A DNA stretch of 64,000 nt from Sphingomonas sp. Mn802worker. Its GTDB lineage: Bacteria; Pseudomonadota; Alphaproteobacteria; Sphingomonadales; Sphingomonadaceae. Position 1 is the stretch's first letter, and each line of letters starts with the position of its first letter. The notes under the pieces are model-generated. The model made no database searches and was not told the origin of the DNA. It saw nothing but the letters and a program-made list of their open reading frames with translations. Location of the stretch: contig NZ_AORY01000002.1 of the NCBI RefSeq assembly GCF_000382485.1, positions 186,001 through 250,000 of the forward strand. Reading direction: 5' to 3'. This document shows, piece by piece, positions 61,869 to 64,000 of this stretch. The position numbers were made by a program, and so were the translations under genes.

Positions 61869-62756
61869 GTGTCCGTCGTTCGTCCTGCCGCCCGCGCGGT
61901 CATCCGCTCCGCCTGTGTGGCGCTTGCCGGCCTTGCCGCACTGCCGGCCGTTGCGCAGACGAACGACATCAACCCAAACGGCCCGCCCGCTCCGCTGGTC
62001 ACCGGCGACACCGTGACGGTCGCGGTTGCGGGTGCGTGGCTGCCCGATTACGAAGGTTCGAACGATTATTCGTTGACGCCCGGCCCCGCCGCGATCGGCA
62101 CGGTTGGCGGCATCTCGTTCCAGGTGCTGGGCAATCGAGCTTCGGTCGACCTCATCGCCGACGCACCCAACTCGCGCTGGGATTTTCAGGCCGGGCCGGT
62201 CGGGCTCGTCAACTTCAATCGCACCAGCCGCAAGGGCATCGACGATCCGCGCGTCAAGGCGCTGCCGACAACGTCGACCGCGCTCGAACTCGGCGGTTAT
62301 CTCGGCGTCGGCAAGACCGGGCTGATCACCAGCGACTATGACAAGCTGTCGGTCGCGGTCAGCTACCGCTACGACGTGACCGGTATTCACGACAGCGGCA
62401 TCCTCCAGCCTTCAGTCAGCTATTACACGCCGCTAAGCATCAAGTCGGCGGTCGGCATCTTCGCCTCGGCGGAGAAGGTCGAGCGTGCCTATGGCCGCAC
62501 CTATTTCGACGTGCGTCCGCAGGACGTGGCGGCAAGCGGGCTGCCGGCGTTCCGCACGCGCGGCGGGTGGAAGAATTACGTCGTCGGCTTCGCGGGCACC
62601 TACGCGCTCACTGGCGACCTGCTGCACGGGTTCAAGATCATCGCCGGTGGCACCTACAAGCGCATGCTCAACGACTTCGGCGACACCCCGATCGTCAGCA
62701 TTGCGGGCTCGCGCAACCAGTGGCTTGGCGCGGTCGGCATCGGCTATACGTTCTAG
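61869..62756 (+). CDS. MipA/OmpV-family outer membrane protein
   Basis: 295 aa from GTG 61869 with a signal peptide (SACVALAGLAALPAVAQT). The mature protein is a beta-barrel: alternating strands such as TVAVAGAWLPDYEGSNDY, SWDFQAGPVGLVNFNRT-like segments, KLSVAVSYRYDVTG, GTYKRMLND and a C-terminal aromatic WLGAVGIGYTF for barrel assembly. MipA proteins scaffold murein synthases and hydrolases in E. coli; transport or resistance roles occur in other bacteria. Followed by a hairpin terminator. Confidence 0.88.
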   Translation: MSVVRPAARAVIRSACVALAGLAALPAVAQTNDINPNGPPAPLVTGDTVTVAVAGAWLPDYEGSNDYSLTPGPAAIGTVGGISFQVLGNRASVDLIADAPNSRWDFQAGPVGLVNFNRTSRKGIDDPRVKALPTTSTALELGGYLGVGKTGLITSDYDKLSVAVSYRYDVTGIHDSGILQPSVSYYTPLSIKSAVGIFASAEKVERAYGRTYFDVRPQDVAASGLPAFRTRGGWKNYVVGFAGTYALTGDLLHGFKIIAGGTYKRMLNDFGDTPIVSIAGSRNQWLGAVGIGYTF

Positions 62757-62767
62757 GCGAGGCGGCG

Positions 62768-62791
62768 GCCCGGACGCATTGCCGTCCGGGC
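62768..62791 (+). terminator. Hairpin terminator after the MipA-like gene
   Basis: 8-bp perfect stem GCCCGGAC/GTCCGGGC with an 8-base loop, 12 bp after the stop. No T-run follows, so it is judged by position. Confidence 0.55.
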
Positions 62792-62908
62792 AGGCGTGAG
62801 GCTTCGTTTGCACCGGCGTTCGCCTGCGCCTATCGACGCATCCGAGTCATCTGCGCGAAAGCTTCGCTGCGGCAGGGACGTGTGGACGTGGGTAGAAGGA
62901 TGCAGGCG

Positions 62909-63949
62909 ATGGGCGAAGGCGAACTGATCGGGGCGCTCGACGCACGGGTGAAGCGGCGCGAGGAGCGGCGCGCGTTCTTCGGGCAGGCGCTGGGTGCCGC
63001 GGCATTGGGCGGTGCGATGCTGACGGCCGGCCGCGCGGGCGCGCAGACCGCGACGCCGACCCCCACGCCCTCGCCGACCGCGACCTCGACGACGCCGATC
63101 TTCGGCACGTCCGATTACCTGAACTTCGCGCTCAACCTCGAATATCTCGAAGCGAACTTCTACGCCTTCGCAACGACCGGCGCGGCGATCGCATCGACGC
63201 TACAGGGCGGTGTCGTGACCGCAGGCGTGCAGGGCGCGGCGACCGGCGGGCGGGCGGTCAGCTTCACCGATCCGATCGTGGCGCAATATGCACGCGAGAT
63301 CGCGGCGGACGAGCTCGCCCACGTGACCTTCCTGCGTTCCAGCATCGGCTCGCTGACGGTGGCGCAGCCCGCGATCGACCTGAGCCCGGCGGGTGCCTTC
63401 ACCACCGCGGCGCGCGCCGCCGGAGTGGTCGGCGCGAGCGACACGTTCGACCCTTATGCCAGCGACGAGAACTTCCTGCTCGCCTCGTTCCTGTTCGAGG
63501 ACGTGGGCGTCACCGCCTACAAGTCGACCACGGCGGTACTCAGCTCGACACTGCGCGAGGCGGCGCAGGGCATCCTGGCGACGGAGGCGTATCACGCCGC
63601 GATGATCCGCGGCACCTTGTACCGCAAGGGGATCGAGACGCCCTCGCTCAACCTGATCCAGAAGGCGCAGGGCATTTCCGACCTGCGCGACCTGTACGAC
63701 GGCAGCGTGACCGAGAATCTGACGCTCGGCTACGCGCCCGACGACGATCAGGGCATCACGCCGACGACCAACGCGGCGGGCGAGACGGTGTCGAACATCG
63801 TGCCGCTCAACAGCAACGGGCTTGCCTTCAGCCGGACGGGCGACCGCGTGCTCAACATCCTGTACCTCAACCGGGCAGCGGTGACCTCGGGCGGGTTCTT
63901 CCCCGCCGGCGTCAACGGCGCGATCAAGACCAGCGCCACCGCGACCTGA
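62909..63949 (+). CDS. Tat-exported ferritin-like protein (desiccation-related type)
   Basis: 346 aa. The N-terminus has a twin-arginine motif (ERRAFFGQALG) and a hydrophobic core ending at GAQ, so it is exported folded. A Thr/Pro spacer (TPTPTPSPTATSTTP) leads to a ferritin-like four-helix domain: FALNLEYLEANFYAFA, REIAADELAHVTFLR, SFLFEDVGVTAYKST, ILATEAYHAAMIRG, with Glu/His positions able to hold a di-iron site. Similar proteins accompany desiccation or oxidative stress tolerance. ATG 62909 has AGAAGGA at an 8-base spacing; ATG 62900 is the alternative. Confidence 0.87.
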   Translation: MGEGELIGALDARVKRREERRAFFGQALGAAALGGAMLTAGRAGAQTATPTPTPSPTATSTTPIFGTSDYLNFALNLEYLEANFYAFATTGAAIASTLQGGVVTAGVQGAATGGRAVSFTDPIVAQYAREIAADELAHVTFLRSSIGSLTVAQPAIDLSPAGAFTTAARAAGVVGASDTFDPYASDENFLLASFLFEDVGVTAYKSTTAVLSSTLREAAQGILATEAYHAAMIRGTLYRKGIETPSLNLIQKAQGISDLRDLYDGSVTENLTLGYAPDDDQGITPTTNAAGETVSNIVPLNSNGLAFSRTGDRVLNILYLNRAAVTSGGFFPAGVNGAIKTSATAT

Positions 63950-64000
63950 CGCGCGTGCCGCGTACGCGCGGCTCCACGTCCCAGCCCGATCCTTCTCGCA

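Noticed and set aside
1..64000. CRISPR array or complete insertion sequence
   Set aside because: No regularly spaced repeats and no transposase-like protein were found on reading both strands.

Overview
The window looks like a sphingomonad chromosome (Alphaproteobacteria, probably Sphingomonas). The basis is high GC, many GTGA/ATGA gene overlaps, two HWE-type histidine kinases, the metX-GNAT-metW cluster, FtsEX followed by a YdcF-like protein and PlsC, a COQ9-family protein, and a ribBA whose GTP cyclohydrolase half has lost its zinc cysteines. The genus is an inference from gene content; no marker was searched.

Region 1 (1-1235) is chromosomal and holds a type III polyketide synthase. Region 2 (1236-27797) is a 26.6-kb integrated element. 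It is bounded by a 16-bp direct repeat that is the 3' end of an intact tRNA-Leu(GAG) gene at the right end (27784-27870), and a P4-type tyrosine integrase lies just inside the left repeat. From left to right it carries: the integrase and two unknown genes; a frameshifted relic of a phage DNA-ejection protein; a membrane J-domain protein; a Crp/Fnr regulator divergent from a secreted esterase; two tandem catalase-fold proteins; a royal-jelly/Yellow-type propeller protein; a ribosome-modulation-factor-like small protein; a three-gene signalling operon whose first product fuses a ParD-type ribbon-helix-helix domain to a hybrid histidine kinase; a MobV relaxase with a candidate oriT; an XRE regulator; a tightly coupled run of small unknown genes; a YgiB/YgiC-like pair; a TonB-C-like periplasmic protein; and a lower-GC retropepsin-like/DUF5678-like pair. 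A tandem GTTCGC motif with 10-bp phasing occurs both in front of the integrase and in front of the XRE gene. This suggests that one regulator ties integration/excision to mobilisation.

Region 3 (27871-63949) is ordinary chromosome. Going rightward it holds: a zinc-ribbon protein and ftsEX; ydcF-like and plsC; tyrA-hisC divergent from metX-GNAT-metW, with a possible pseudoknot leader; a response regulator convergent with an HWE kinase; ssb, feoBA, a COQ9-like gene and an EamA transporter; an old yellow enzyme; a complete riboflavin operon (ribD, ribE, ribBA, ribH) downstream of gltX; an S41 protease; DUF1810; two coupled tiny membrane proteins; a diguanylate cyclase; a peroxiredoxin; hisN; a deacetylase; an AsmA-like protein; rpmI-rplT with a strong terminator; a fatty-acid-hydroxylase-type protein; DUF2141; a MipA-like porin; and a Tat-exported ferritin-like protein.

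The element reads as an integrative mobilisable element with a prophage remnant. Its cargo leans towards oxidative stress, environmental sensing and translation/stress control. No CRISPR array, rRNA or complete insertion sequence was seen.
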